Source of the DNA: Methyloceanibacter sp.
Lineage (GTDB): Bacteria > Pseudomonadota > Alphaproteobacteria > Rhizobiales > Methyloligellaceae
NCBI GenBank assembly: GCA_030064755.1
Contig: JASJEH010000002.1
Coordinates: forward strand, 42,349 to 106,348
Direction: 5' to 3'
Length of the DNA stretch: 64,000 nt
The notes under the pieces were generated by a model. It was not told the DNA's origin. It did not search any database and saw nothing but the letters and a program-made list of their open reading frames with translations. This document shows, one piece after another, positions 29,920-39,872 of this stretch (position 1 is the stretch's first letter; each line of letters begins with the position of its first letter). A program made the position numbers and the translations under genes.

Positions 29920-32900
29920 TCAGACAAACTGGAAGTCGTCGGCATGCAGACTATTCACGGCCACATTGCTCAGCACGATCGTGTCGTACCTGTTCAACTC
30001 AATCCACGTATCCCCGTCCACTTCGCGGGCGAGAGCCATAACATCGGCAAAGTTCTCGACGCCGGTAATGGACTGGAACGCAACAACGTCGTCGCTGCCT
30101 TGGCCAGCCACAAAGTCGGTTATCGTGTCCACGCCGTCGCCGGTCCTAAACACAAACGTATCGTCACCGAGGCCGCCTGTGATCATATCGTCCGTATTGA
30201 ACCCGACGATCGTATCGTCGCCAGATGTGGCGGCATCCGCGAAGTAGTGGGCTCGCATGTCCGCGCGGGTCCAGACTGTCCCGTCATCGAACGCGACATT
30301 CTCAATGCCAGTATCGTGGTAGTCGTGCAGGCTGTCCTTGAGACGGACCGAGCCGCCATCGCCCGCGCCTGGCGCACTCTCCGCGAAGTTGAGGATCACG
30401 TCGTCGCCATCGCGCGAGAACGACACGCTGGCAACGTCGATCTGACGGAGCACCAACGTATCGGACTTACCGCCCCGAATGTTCGACTCGTCAATCGTGT
30501 CGTGCCCGTCACCTCTTGTGTAGACATAGGTGTCGTCGCCGTCCTCGCCGGTTAGCGTATCGTCACCGAGGCTACCCTCGATCGTGTCGTCCGTGTCAAA
30601 GCCAACGATGCTGTCGTCACCAGATGTGGCCGCATCCGCGAAGTAGTGGGCCCGTATATCTGCATGGGTCCAAACCGTGCCGTCATCAAATACGACACGC
30701 TCAATGCCACGGTCATACAGGTTGCCAAGACCGTCACTGAGACGAACCGAACCGCCATCGCCCGCGCCTGGCGCGCTTTCGGCCACCGTCAGGATCACAT
30801 CATCGCCATCGCGCGAGAACGACACACTGGCAACAGCGATTCCGCGCAAGGCTAGCGTGTCCGCCTTGCCGCCCCGAATGTTCGACTCGTCAATCGTATC
30901 GTGCCCGTCGCCTCTGACATAGACATAGGTGTCGTCGCCATTCTCGCCGGACAGTGTGTCGTCACCCGCGCCACCCTCGATCGTATCGTCCGTGTCAAAG
31001 CCAACGATGGTGTCGTCACCAGATGTGGCCGCATCCGCGAAGAACTGGGCTCGTACATCTGCATGGATCCAAACCGTGCCGTCATCAAATACGACACGCT
31101 CGAGCCCTCGATCATAAATGTTGTCGAGGCCGCCAGCGAGCCGAACCGAACCGCCATCGTCCGCCCCCGGCGCGCTTTCCGCGAATGTCAGGATTACATC
31201 GTCGCCATCGCGCGAGAACGATACGCTGGCAGCGTCGATCCCGCGGAGCACCAAGGTATCTTCCGTACCGCCCCGAACGCTCGACTCGTCAATCGTATCG
31301 TGGCCGGCACCCCTTGCGTAGACATAGGTGTCGTCGCCCTGCCCCCCTTCGAGCCGATCGTCTCCAAGCGCTCCGAAGAACTGGTCATTTGCGGATGTGC
31401 CTACCATGACATCATCGCCATCCGTCCCGAACTGGGTCGCCGATGCTTGAAGTGCGGCATCGACGAAGACGTCATGCACACGTGAGGTGATCCCGGCGTC
31501 ACCAAGCGCGTCACGAATGAGGGTCTCCAGCTCCGATGGCGAAAGACCGTAATCGTGGGCAAACCATCCAAAGATCTCGGCCTGCTCAAGCAGCGTCGGG
31601 TCGTTGGCGCTCTGGCTTTCCCATGTCCCGGATAAGGCCTCGAAGAGCGCCTCCGTGTTGATGCGAATCCTGTCCGCATCGAGATCGTAGGAGAGCCGCG
31701 CAAATTGCAGGAACTTACTGTCGGACATGTCGAAGCCGCCGTCCGAGTAAGCGTAGCGCGAAGCGGGAACCTGCATAACAAACCGCGCCGCCATGATCTC
31801 GATGAGGTCGTTATACTGTGCTTCGAGAGCTGCCCCGGCCACGGGTCCTGGATCGGGACGTGTGGAATTCTGCCTGAAACCTTGCCCATGGAACGCTTCG
31901 AGCACGGCGAGGTGCTTGGCGTCGACGAATGCTCCACGGCTGCCGGCAACCACATCGTCCACACCAACCCACGCTTCGACGAGGAGCTCGACCCGCGCCA
32001 ACAGCGCGCTCGGCGTGAGCGTCTCCGCATCGATCATCAAGTCTATGAGGCTCTGCTTGAAGCCGTTATCCTCCAGAACCTTGATGATAGTCGTGGGAAC
32101 GACGCCGTAGCCCGGAAGAGCGGGAAGCTTAAGCGCCTCGAGCAGCGCCGCCTCGTCAACCTCGAAGTCCTCGGGCACAACGTACCTTGTCAGAGCCTGG
32201 CTATTGTTGAACCAGACGTCGTCTACGTCGCTCGTGCTGTTGTCGCCCCACAGGACCGTGCTTCTGTGGGTGACGGGATTGCCCTCATTGGTCTCGGAGA
32301 TTTCCTCTGCGTTGAGATCAATGCTCACGAGGCCAGCATCGGTCAGGCTGACAAGCTCCCCAACGTCTGTGATGCCATCCCCATTGGCGTCCTGCCAAAG
32401 CCTGAGATTGGCGAACTCAGCGTCCGCCGCGTCAATCACACCATCCTGATTGCTGTCGAGCGCCGCGAGTTCCGTGAAACCATCCGTGGTCTCGTTGCCG
32501 AAGAGTTCGGAGATGTTGTCGATGACGCCGTTGCCGTTCCGGTCAAGCGCCAATAAGGCATCATCGCTCGCAACCCAGCCGGTCAGCTCCGCAAAGCCGT
32601 CACTGTCGAGATCAAAATAGGCTTGTGAGTTCTCAAGCGAAACGGTCTCCACCCCATCTCCATCAAGATCGATAATCAGCGGCGAGATTGGGGGGTCGTA
32701 GAAGGCGCTATCCGTTAGGATGATTGCGGGCAAGTCGATCGGAAAGTCGAATGATTGTGGTTCATCATACGGCCCCCCGAAAGGCCGTTCGGACGGGTCT
32801 ATAGGCCACCAAGGCGGATCCACCTCTGCGTTACTGGGGTCCGCTGGTCCGGTAGTAGGATCCCTTGGATCGTAGTCGTAATACTCTTCCCAACCCTCAG

Positions 32901-33078
32901 GGTTCCTAAAATACTCTGAGTTTGCGTCAATAAGATCCAAACCAAAATCAGAAGCAATCCGTCCAGCGTAGACTTCATTCATATTGAGTGAGTCATTGAA
33001 TAACTCTTTGGCTATTTTCTTCCCTAACTGCTTCAAGAGCTGCTTAAGGGCAAAACCTCCAAAACTTCCAAACGCCAT
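29920..33078 (-). CDS. RTX-type calcium-binding protein, probable type I secretion substrate
   Basis: Five EF-hand-like D-x-D/N-x-D/N-G loops, GD-rich nonapeptide-like repeats, three 133-aa HCBP-like units, C-terminal TFVFRTGDGVDTITDFVAGQGSDDVV. Confidence 0.92.
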   Translation of the reverse strand: MAFGSFGGFALKQLLKQLGKKIAKELFNDSLNMNEVYAGRIASDFGLDLIDANSEYFRNPEGWEEYYDYDPRDPTTGPADPSNAEVDPPWWPIDPSERPFGGPYDEPQSFDFPIDLPAIILTDSAFYDPPISPLIIDLDGDGVETVSLENSQAYFDLDSDGFAELTGWVASDDALLALDRNGNGVIDNISELFGNETTDGFTELAALDSNQDGVIDAADAEFANLRLWQDANGDGITDVGELVSLTDAGLVSIDLNAEEISETNEGNPVTHRSTVLWGDNSTSDVDDVWFNNSQALTRYVVPEDFEVDEAALLEALKLPALPGYGVVPTTIIKVLEDNGFKQSLIDLMIDAETLTPSALLARVELLVEAWVGVDDVVAGSRGAFVDAKHLAVLEAFHGQGFRQNSTRPDPGPVAGAALEAQYNDLIEIMAARFVMQVPASRYAYSDGGFDMSDSKFLQFARLSYDLDADRIRINTEALFEALSGTWESQSANDPTLLEQAEIFGWFAHDYGLSPSELETLIRDALGDAGITSRVHDVFVDAALQASATQFGTDGDDVMVGTSANDQFFGALGDDRLEGGQGDDTYVYARGAGHDTIDESSVRGGTEDTLVLRGIDAASVSFSRDGDDVILTFAESAPGADDGGSVRLAGGLDNIYDRGLERVVFDDGTVWIHADVRAQFFADAATSGDDTIVGFDTDDTIEGGAGDDTLSGENGDDTYVYVRGDGHDTIDESNIRGGKADTLALRGIAVASVSFSRDGDDVILTVAESAPGAGDGGSVRLSDGLGNLYDRGIERVVFDDGTVWTHADIRAHYFADAATSGDDSIVGFDTDDTIEGSLGDDTLTGEDGDDTYVYTRGDGHDTIDESNIRGGKSDTLVLRQIDVASVSFSRDGDDVILNFAESAPGAGDGGSVRLKDSLHDYHDTGIENVAFDDGTVWTRADMRAHYFADAATSGDDTIVGFNTDDMITGGLGDDTFVFRTGDGVDTITDFVAGQGSDDVVAFQSITGVENFADVMALAREVDGDTWIELNRYDTIVLSNVAVNSLHADDFQFV
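30130..31380 (-). repeat. Three tandem 399-bp (133-aa) coding repeats within the RTX gene
   Basis: The motif tagacatagg recurs at 30521, 30920 and 31319 (exact 399-bp spacing); units highly similar. Confidence 0.9.
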
Positions 33079-33560
33079 AACGTATCCTCCCCGCCTTAAG
33101 ACTATGATTGATATTCGTAATCTAGACTATCACATACGATTTTCTTAGTCTTCTGTGCTTGCAGATAGAACCCTACTAGAATTTACATCTGTCTTTGATT
33201 CCAAAGTAATATACAAATTTGAATTTTACCTCATAGCTATACTTATCTATATTCGAAAAAAATGTTCTTTATTCCGCTCTCAAGTCAATTTCTCCAAAAT
33301 AGTGCGCACATATATTGAGCACTATTTCCCTCGCCCCTCAGAGACTTGGTCGTGTTTGACCCTATGCGTGACTTGCACCCCCATGAGATGGCCCTGCGCC
33401 ACCCCGCTTGGGCGCGTATCATCGGCACACCCTATCAGGATGACGTAGAAAAACAATTTCTAATTGTATTTGCAGACGTAGCTTTGGGCTGAGCCGCGCA
33501 CTGATTACACTGTGTCGGGTGTCGCCGGCCTGGGTACGTCTTGGCTGAAGGAGTTTTGGC

Positions 33561-33926
33561 TCAGCCAGTGTTGGCTGGACCGCCCTCTTCTGGCGTCTGC
33601 TCGCCCGCGCGCTGCGCGGCCATCTTGCTCAAGCTGCCGAGCATGCTGGTGAGCGCGCGCGTGAGCTCCATGGCGGCGACCGGCGACAAAGCCAGCCGCG
33701 ACGTCACATGGACCTGCGCCTTGCTCTGCTTGCCTTCGGCGTCCCGCTCGATGCGCTCCGGAACAAAGCGGGTCGTGCCCAGCGTAATGCTCAGTGCGCC
33801 CCCATCGAATGTCGTCGCGACGAGCTTATTGGCGTAGTTCTCTCTGATTGTCGTGTCGTCCACCACCGTCATTGGCTCTTGTTTTAGCTTGGCCTCTTGT
33901 TCTGGCTTGGTCTTCTGGTCCGACAT
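33561..33926 (-). CDS. Hypothetical protein
   Basis: MSDQKTKPEQEAKLKQEPMTVVDDTTIRENYANKLVATTFDGGALSITLGTTRFVPER; start at 33926. Confidence 0.65.
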   Translation of the reverse strand: MSDQKTKPEQEAKLKQEPMTVVDDTTIRENYANKLVATTFDGGALSITLGTTRFVPERIERDAEGKQSKAQVHVTSRLALSPVAAMELTRALTSMLGSLSKMAAQRAGEQTPEEGGPANTG

Positions 33927-34289
33927 TGTTGTCGCTTCCCTCTGGTTTCGTACCTGCAACTTCAGATTAGGTAGCATCGGTACATGCGATGCGGAAGCGA
34001 CAAGATGGCCGCAGGTGGGCTGAGCATCACTGCCCCAAGGCTCAGCTTGAGGCAACGTGGCACCGTCTCTGTGTTCGCTACTAAACGAAAAGTGGACCGC
34101 CCTACGCCGTTCGCCGATGGCCGATCCCCTTATATGACCCATTGCGGACCAAGCGATGCGTGATTAAGACCCACCGGCAGCACAAGAGTCCGGCGGCAGC
34201 TCGCTAACAACCCTCAGAGCTAGCCTCCGGTACTTTTTGCTGCCATCATGAATTGCAGTTAGCTTTGCGCGCGGGGGGACACGAACGTC

Positions 34290-35246
34290 ATGGGCGAACT
34301 GGCCTTAACAAACCTTACATCGCCGATGATTCTGTTCTTCGTGCTGGGGCTCTTAGCAGCCTTGACGCGATCAGACTTGTCGATCCCAGAGGCCATCGCC
34401 AAGGGCCTCGCCATCTATTTGATGCTGGCCATTGGCTTTAAGGGTGGAGCCGGTGTTGCCGAGCACGGCGTTGACGCCACGCTCATCACTGCGCTGATCG
34501 CAGGCATCATTGTAAGCGCCGTCCTCCCGGTCATCGCCTTCCCACTGCTGACATGGACCACGCGCCTATCGCGGATGGACGCGGCTGCCATCGCGGCCTG
34601 TTATGGTTCAATCTCGATCGTAACGTTCCTCGCCGCTGCACAAGCTTTGCAAACGGCCGGCATCGAGTATGAAGGCTATATGGTCGCCATTGCCGCTGCC
34701 ATGGAAACACCGCCGATTATGGTCGCGCTCTGGTTGGCCAGAGACACGTCGGCAGGATCTGTATTCGATCGGACGGTTCTGCGAGAAGTCTTTCTCAACG
34801 GTTCGATTGTCGTACTTGTCGGATCGTTCATCATTGGCTGGATCACTGGTACCGAGGGGCTAGAGTCAATCTCCGCCTTCGTGGTTGATCCCTTCAAAGG
34901 GATCTTATGTTTGTTCTTACTGGACATGGGTGTCATTGCGGGGCGCGGCATGCGGGAAGGCAAGAACTTGTCGGCTCCCGTGGTGGCGTTTGGCATCTAC
35001 ATGCCTTTGATCGGCGCTACGATCGGCTTCTTCGTTGCTCAACTGATCGGTCTGTCGCCAGGTGGCGTTGCGCTGATGACCACGCTGGCAGCGAGTGGGT
35101 CCTACATCGCCGTACCCGCTGCGATGCGCGTGGCGTTGCCAGAGGCCAAGCCATCTATCTATCTGCCGCTATCGCTTGGCGTAACCTTTCCGTTCAATCT
35201 CGCCGTAGGTATTCCAGTTTACATCTACGCAGCAGCATCATTCTAG
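34290..35246 (+). CDS. sbtA: SbtA-family sodium-dependent bicarbonate transporter-like protein
   Basis: SPMILFFVLGLLAALTRSDLSIPEAIAKGLAIYLMLAIGFKGG; followed by PII-like gene. Confidence 0.9.
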   Translation: MGELALTNLTSPMILFFVLGLLAALTRSDLSIPEAIAKGLAIYLMLAIGFKGGAGVAEHGVDATLITALIAGIIVSAVLPVIAFPLLTWTTRLSRMDAAAIAACYGSISIVTFLAAAQALQTAGIEYEGYMVAIAAAMETPPIMVALWLARDTSAGSVFDRTVLREVFLNGSIVVLVGSFIIGWITGTEGLESISAFVVDPFKGILCLFLLDMGVIAGRGMREGKNLSAPVVAFGIYMPLIGATIGFFVAQLIGLSPGGVALMTTLAASGSYIAVPAAMRVALPEAKPSIYLPLSLGVTFPFNLAVGIPVYIYAAASF

Positions 35247-35255
35247 CAGGTCGCC

Positions 35256-35567
35256 ATGGAAACCTTCCCGAAGAAGCGCATTGAAATCATGGTCGAAACG
35301 CCACTCATGGGCCGGGTCATCGGGATTCTCGATGATCTCGATGTCTCTGGCTACACGGTGATGCCGGCCATTGCCGGTAGGGGCCAAGACGGGTCGTGGC
35401 ATCGGGACGGGCAGGTGGGTCGCGTCGGCTCAGTCGTGCAAATTGTGTGCATTGTTGACGGGGCCAGAGAAGACGATGTCCTGGAACCGCTGTTTAGCTT
35501 GGTCTCACGCCAAATCGGCATTGTCACCGTCAGTGACGTTAACGTTGTTCGATCTGAACATTTTTGA
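35256..35567 (+). CDS. SbtB-like PII-family protein
   Basis: KRIEIMVETPLMGRVIGILDDLDVSGYTVMPAIAGRGQDGSW..VQIVCIVDGAREDDVLEPLF; downstream of sbtA-like gene. Confidence 0.85.
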   Translation: METFPKKRIEIMVETPLMGRVIGILDDLDVSGYTVMPAIAGRGQDGSWHRDGQVGRVGSVVQIVCIVDGAREDDVLEPLFSLVSRQIGIVTVSDVNVVRSEHF

Positions 35568-35593
35568 CGCGCTCCGATCGCAGTCGGCTAATC

Positions 35594-36469
35594 TCAACGC
35601 CGCAGGGATTGGCGATAAGCACGTGGAGCTTGCCCTGCATATCGTTTGAAAGCAGTGGTCAAGTGAGCCTGGCTGGAGAAACCTGTTGCAAATGCGATCT
35701 CCGAAATCGGCGTTTCCGTATTGGCCAGCAAGTGCTCAGCACATCGAACCCGCCGCCTGAGAATGTACTGATAGGGTGCAACGCCCGTAGATGCCTTGAA
35801 CGCACGGGCAAAGCGGAAGACGGGCATATCAGCTAAGGCAGCGAGTCCGCTCAGAGAGATCTTGTGAGCAAGGTTTGCATCCACATAGTCAGTGATTTGC
35901 CGAAGGACCGAGGACCCTAGTTGTTCTTCACGGGTTCGTGGCAGGTCGATCTTCGGTTTTCGGGTGAGCAGGCGGCGGATGACAAGCGCAAGTGTTTGCT
36001 CCATCAGAGCCAGGTCGGGGATCTCCCCTGCTCTCAATTCGTCAGCGAGCTGCGCCAAGCAGACCTGCACAAGCGGGTCCTTGTCATTGATCCTCGGAGC
36101 GATGTCTGCGAGATCAGCATCGCAGAGACGCTCGGCTACGTGCGGATGAAAGTACAGTCCGATGAGCCTCATGTCCGTCGCCTTCGCCCAACCGTGACGG
36201 TCCACATGCGCTGGGATGAATGTTAGGGAACCCGGCTCGTCCAACCCCTCATACAAGAGTTCACCTCCGACCTTAGCGCCGGTGAGAGCAGTGCCCCCGT
36301 GGGTCGTCAAGTTGAGCGAATGCCAACCCGTCTTTTGATAGTACTCGGCCTCGGCACCCTTCCACGTCTTCACCACAAAGTAGATAGAGCGGTCGAGCCA
36401 GGCCGCGTCGCATTCGGCTGCAACATCGCCGCGAATTTGCTGTGTCCCGACTGGATCTACGTGCATCAA
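35594..36469 (-). CDS. AraC-family transcriptional regulator
   Basis: C-terminal double HTH (ISLSGLAALADMPVFRFARAFKASTGVAPYQYILRRRVRCAEHLLANTETPISEIAFATGFSSQAHLTTAFKRYAG). Confidence 0.93.
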   Translation of the reverse strand: MMHVDPVGTQQIRGDVAAECDAAWLDRSIYFVVKTWKGAEAEYYQKTGWHSLNLTTHGGTALTGAKVGGELLYEGLDEPGSLTFIPAHVDRHGWAKATDMRLIGLYFHPHVAERLCDADLADIAPRINDKDPLVQVCLAQLADELRAGEIPDLALMEQTLALVIRRLLTRKPKIDLPRTREEQLGSSVLRQITDYVDANLAHKISLSGLAALADMPVFRFARAFKASTGVAPYQYILRRRVRCAEHLLANTETPISEIAFATGFSSQAHLTTAFKRYAGQAPRAYRQSLRR

Positions 36470-36688
36470 GGAATACTCATGCGCTCTCGCCGTAACCGCT
36501 CAGCGCAGACTACACCACTTCCGCGAATGATAACCGCCCAGCTGCATTCGATGTTGGATCGGAAGCACTCTGCAAGATTGTGAAAGCGCCGTCAGCATTT
36601 GAAAGACGTTCTCTCTGGAAGGCCGTAGCCTCGGTGAGTGGATGACCACATAGGGGTCAAGCCACTTTAAGTGGTCACTTTTGGAGAA

Positions 36689-37051
36689 ATGGAAGCTGCC
36701 GTGAAACTCACTTTCTTCGCACTACTCTCCCTTGCGCTGCTCGCCGGCTCGGCGTTCGCTGACGAGCCGAACAAGAGGAACAAGGCCGACGCGAACAATG
36801 TCGGGATGTGGAAGTCCTATGCGCCGGCAGATTTGCGCGGAGAGTTCGAGAACTACGATCCGATTGGATTGATCAATGGTGAACTGATCCGCACTGACTG
36901 CTCGATCAACTATACTGACCCCGACGACAAAAAGGTCTACTGCTTCAATAGCGCTACGGCCCTTGTCTATTTCGAGCGCTGGCCCAAGACTTATGCCAAG
37001 CGCGCCGCTGAGGCGCTGGCGATTATGAAAAAGGCCATGCCTGAGTGTTGA
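36689..37051 (+). CDS. Secreted hypothetical protein (YHS-like)
   Basis: Signal peptide; GLINGELIRTDCSINYTDPDDKKVYCFNSATALVYFERWPKTYAKRA. Confidence 0.65.
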   Translation: MEAAVKLTFFALLSLALLAGSAFADEPNKRNKADANNVGMWKSYAPADLRGEFENYDPIGLINGELIRTDCSINYTDPDDKKVYCFNSATALVYFERWPKTYAKRAAEALAIMKKAMPEC

Positions 37052-37089
37052 TGGTCACGGAGCCAAGCTCACTGCGTTGTTGGTTGGTC

Positions 37090-37539
37090 ATGGCAAAAAC
37101 CATGAAACCGCTTGTTCTTGTCCTGATTATTCTGGCCATGATTTGCAGCTCCGCCCACTCGGCGAACGCGCCAGCGATTGTCGTCATTGACGGCGAAACG
37201 CCAACCAACGAGATCGCGCGGATGCCCAATGGAGGTTACGTCGGCGAGACGATCATTCACCGAAGCCCCGATGAGAGGGTGCAGGTCGGCGTTTGGGAGG
37301 CTGACGTTAGCAAGGTCAGACTGGTGGACTTTCCAGTCACTGAGTACGTCCTAATGCTCTCTGGTAGGCTTGTCGTCGTCAACGAGGATGGATCGTCGAA
37401 CACGTTCGAGGCAGGCGACACCTTTGTAATCCCGAAGGGCTTCACGGGCATCTGGGATGTTCAGGAGCGCATGAAGAAGCAGCACATCAAAATCGGTGAC
37501 CCGCGCGCAGAGCTGATCGTTCTGCCCGTGGAGGACTGA
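37090..37539 (+). CDS. Secreted cupin-domain protein
   Basis: Signal peptide; VTEYVLMLSGRLVVVNEDGSSNTFEAGDTFVIPKGFTGIWDV. Confidence 0.85.
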   Translation: MAKTMKPLVLVLIILAMICSSAHSANAPAIVVIDGETPTNEIARMPNGGYVGETIIHRSPDERVQVGVWEADVSKVRLVDFPVTEYVLMLSGRLVVVNEDGSSNTFEAGDTFVIPKGFTGIWDVQERMKKQHIKIGDPRAELIVLPVED

Positions 37540-37667
37540 CGAGCATTGGCGATGATGCACCCGTTAACTCGGAGCTCGCGCCGTCACACCAATCTGGTGA
37601 TACAGAGTTGGAAGGGAAAACGAAACCGCACACGGTGAGCGTCACCGCGTCCGGGGAAGAGCCACGC

Positions 37668-38546
37668 TCAAGCAAGCTGCCTGATGTACTCAAGAAAAAA
37701 CTTGAGCGCGGGGTTTCTGTAGTCCTCGCGCCATGCAGCGAAGACGCTCATTTCGGTGTCAAAACCCGACAGGGGTCTCAGGGTCAGTGAATCCGAGAGA
37801 TCAGAGATCAAGAAACTGGCTATGATGTACAGAGCCAGCCCATCCTTCACCATGGAGAGAGCGGCTTGGATCTGTTTGGTCTCCATTACCACGTTGGGTT
37901 TGTAGCCCGCGGCTGCGAATTGCTGCATCCACCAGTCGTAAAGGTCGGGATTCAGAGCTCTGTCGAAAATGATCAGTGGTTGATCCCTCAGCTCCGCAAG
38001 CGAAACGCTTTCCTGAATCGTCAGCTCGTGGTCTCGAGGGAGCACGAGTGTCCAATGACCAAGCGCCACACGCCTCTTAATCAGCGCATCATGCGGCACC
38101 GGCGGCGGACCGAATCCTATATCAACTGCTTGCTCCTTGACGGCATTGAAGACTTCGTTGGTCGGCATTTCAGTTTTTTGGATTTCGACTTCAGGATGCT
38201 CCGAACGCATCTTCATCAAGCTGCGCGTAATCACATCAAGATTCAGATAGTCAATTGTCGCAACCAATAGTCTTTTGGGTGCGCTGCCGCCGACTTCCTG
38301 CGTTTCCTGCTTAGCGACTTCGACTTGACGGAGGATGAGCTTTGTATGCTCGAGCAACACGCCTCCAGCGGCGGTAAGCGCTACCGACTTTCGGTCGCGC
38401 TCTAGCAGCGTCACGCCGAGTTCCCTCTCAAGCGCCTTGATCTGGTGTGACAAGGCGGGCTGGGTCAAGTGCACACGCCGAGCCGCCCGCTGGAAGTGCA
38501 GCTCCTCCGCGACCGCCTTGAAATAACTCAGCTGTTTCAGGTCCAT
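37668..38546 (-). CDS. LysR-family regulator
   Basis: MDLKQLSYFKAVAEELHFQRAARRVHLTQPALSHQIKALERELGVTLLERDRKSVALT; divergent from RND genes. Confidence 0.94.
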   Translation of the reverse strand: MDLKQLSYFKAVAEELHFQRAARRVHLTQPALSHQIKALERELGVTLLERDRKSVALTAAGGVLLEHTKLILRQVEVAKQETQEVGGSAPKRLLVATIDYLNLDVITRSLMKMRSEHPEVEIQKTEMPTNEVFNAVKEQAVDIGFGPPPVPHDALIKRRVALGHWTLVLPRDHELTIQESVSLAELRDQPLIIFDRALNPDLYDWWMQQFAAAGYKPNVVMETKQIQAALSMVKDGLALYIIASFLISDLSDSLTLRPLSGFDTEMSVFAAWREDYRNPALKFFLEYIRQLA

Positions 38547-38552
38547 ACGGCT

Positions 38553-38573
38553 CTTATAAATTCCATTTATAAG
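38553..38573. promoter_or_regulatory. Perfect palindrome, probable LysR operator
   Basis: CTTATAAAT-TCC-ATTTATAAG, contains T-N11-A, 7 bp upstream of the LysR start. Confidence 0.7.
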
Positions 38574-38683
38574 GTACGCAATCTGATCGATTGGCGATCG
38601 CGTCGATAAGCCCGTACCTCCAGTTTCCATTGAGAAACGCCGTTGGACCAGATGGTCGCGACACCGGCGAGTAGGAGAGAACC

Positions 38684-39865
38684 ATGAGGCTGACGACGAG
38701 AACAAAACTGCTGGGGCTAACAACGGCGATCGTCGTTTCAGCAAGCGCCATCCTGTACGCGACAACAAAGAACGAGGTCGCCGCCCGCACCACACCTGTC
38801 GAACCACCACTAGCGTCGGTGTCCGTCGTCGCGCCTGAGATCCGCAAGGTTACGGAATGGGATGCCTACGCCGGTAGGTTCGAGCCAACTCAATTGGCAG
38901 AAATTCGAGCCCGCGTCAGCGGTCATCTCATAGAGATCAACTTCAGAGATGGCGACATGGTGCAAGAAGGGCAGACGCTCTTCACAATTGACCCCCGCCC
39001 CTACGAAGCGGAGCTCGCAATTGCGAAGGCCCGCATCGACGAGGCGCAAGCGCGATTGCACCTTGCGAACATCCAACTAGAGCGGTCGAACCGATTGGTT
39101 AAGACCAAGGCCGTGTCGCAGGCACGCGTAGATCAACATGCGGCAGAGCAACAGACTGCAAGCGCGGTGCTGAGCGCTGCTAGGGCACAGCTGAGGCGCG
39201 CTGAACTCGATCTAGAATACACGCGCATCAAATCACCAGTCTCCGGACGGGTTGATCGTCGTCTCATGGACGTTGGCAATCTGATTATTGCCAACGAAAC
39301 ACTGCTCACGAATGTCGTGGCGCTCGATCCAATTTATGTGACGTTCGATGTCAACCAGAACGACTACATCAAGTACACGGAGTACGACCGCGCCGGGACG
39401 CGGGTCAGCTCCCGCAAGAAAGCCAACCCAGTTCAGGTCGCTCTCGGCAATAGCCGCAGCTTCTCTATCGGCGGCTACATGGACTACGTTGCCAACCAAA
39501 TTGATCAGGATACGGGAACAATTCGTGCCCGTGCGATTGTCGAGAACGACGATTACAGCCTGACGCCAGGGCTTTTCGCACGAGTCAAGCTGTTGTCCCG
39601 CGAAAGTGTTCGCACCGTCCTGATCCCTGACGAAGCCATCTCACTTAACCAGTCCGACTGGGTTGTCCACGTGGTGGACAGCGAAGACACCGTTCAGACA
39701 CGGATCGTATCGACTGGTCCGCTAGTCGATGGAAAGCGCGTCATTCGAGACGGCATCGACGAAGGCGATCGCGTCGTCGTAAGCGGTCTCCAAAAAATTA
39801 GACCCGGTCAAGAGGTCATCGCAGAAGCAATTCAACCCAACACGAAAAAGCTCGCCCTACGGTAG
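38684..39865 (+). CDS. RND efflux periplasmic adaptor
   Basis: HlyD/AcrA-type: VSGHLIEINFRDGDMVQEGQTLFTIDPRPYEAELAIAKARI; followed by RND permease. Confidence 0.95.
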   Translation: MRLTTRTKLLGLTTAIVVSASAILYATTKNEVAARTTPVEPPLASVSVVAPEIRKVTEWDAYAGRFEPTQLAEIRARVSGHLIEINFRDGDMVQEGQTLFTIDPRPYEAELAIAKARIDEAQARLHLANIQLERSNRLVKTKAVSQARVDQHAAEQQTASAVLSAARAQLRRAELDLEYTRIKSPVSGRVDRRLMDVGNLIIANETLLTNVVALDPIYVTFDVNQNDYIKYTEYDRAGTRVSSRKKANPVQVALGNSRSFSIGGYMDYVANQIDQDTGTIRARAIVENDDYSLTPGLFARVKLLSRESVRTVLIPDEAISLNQSDWVVHVVDSEDTVQTRIVSTGPLVDGKRVIRDGIDEGDRVVVSGLQKIRPGQEVIAEAIQPNTKKLALR

Positions 39866-39872
39866 GACCACG

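Noticed and set aside
29764-32556. Long plus-strand ORFs (263 aa, 194 aa, 283 aa) opposite the RTX gene
   Set aside because: Antisense to a clear RTX coding region; they arise from the GC-rich repetitive codon usage and show no family signal.
33155-33448. 97-aa ORF in the AT-rich segment
   Set aside because: No SD, no family similarity, and falls in the probable promoter region.
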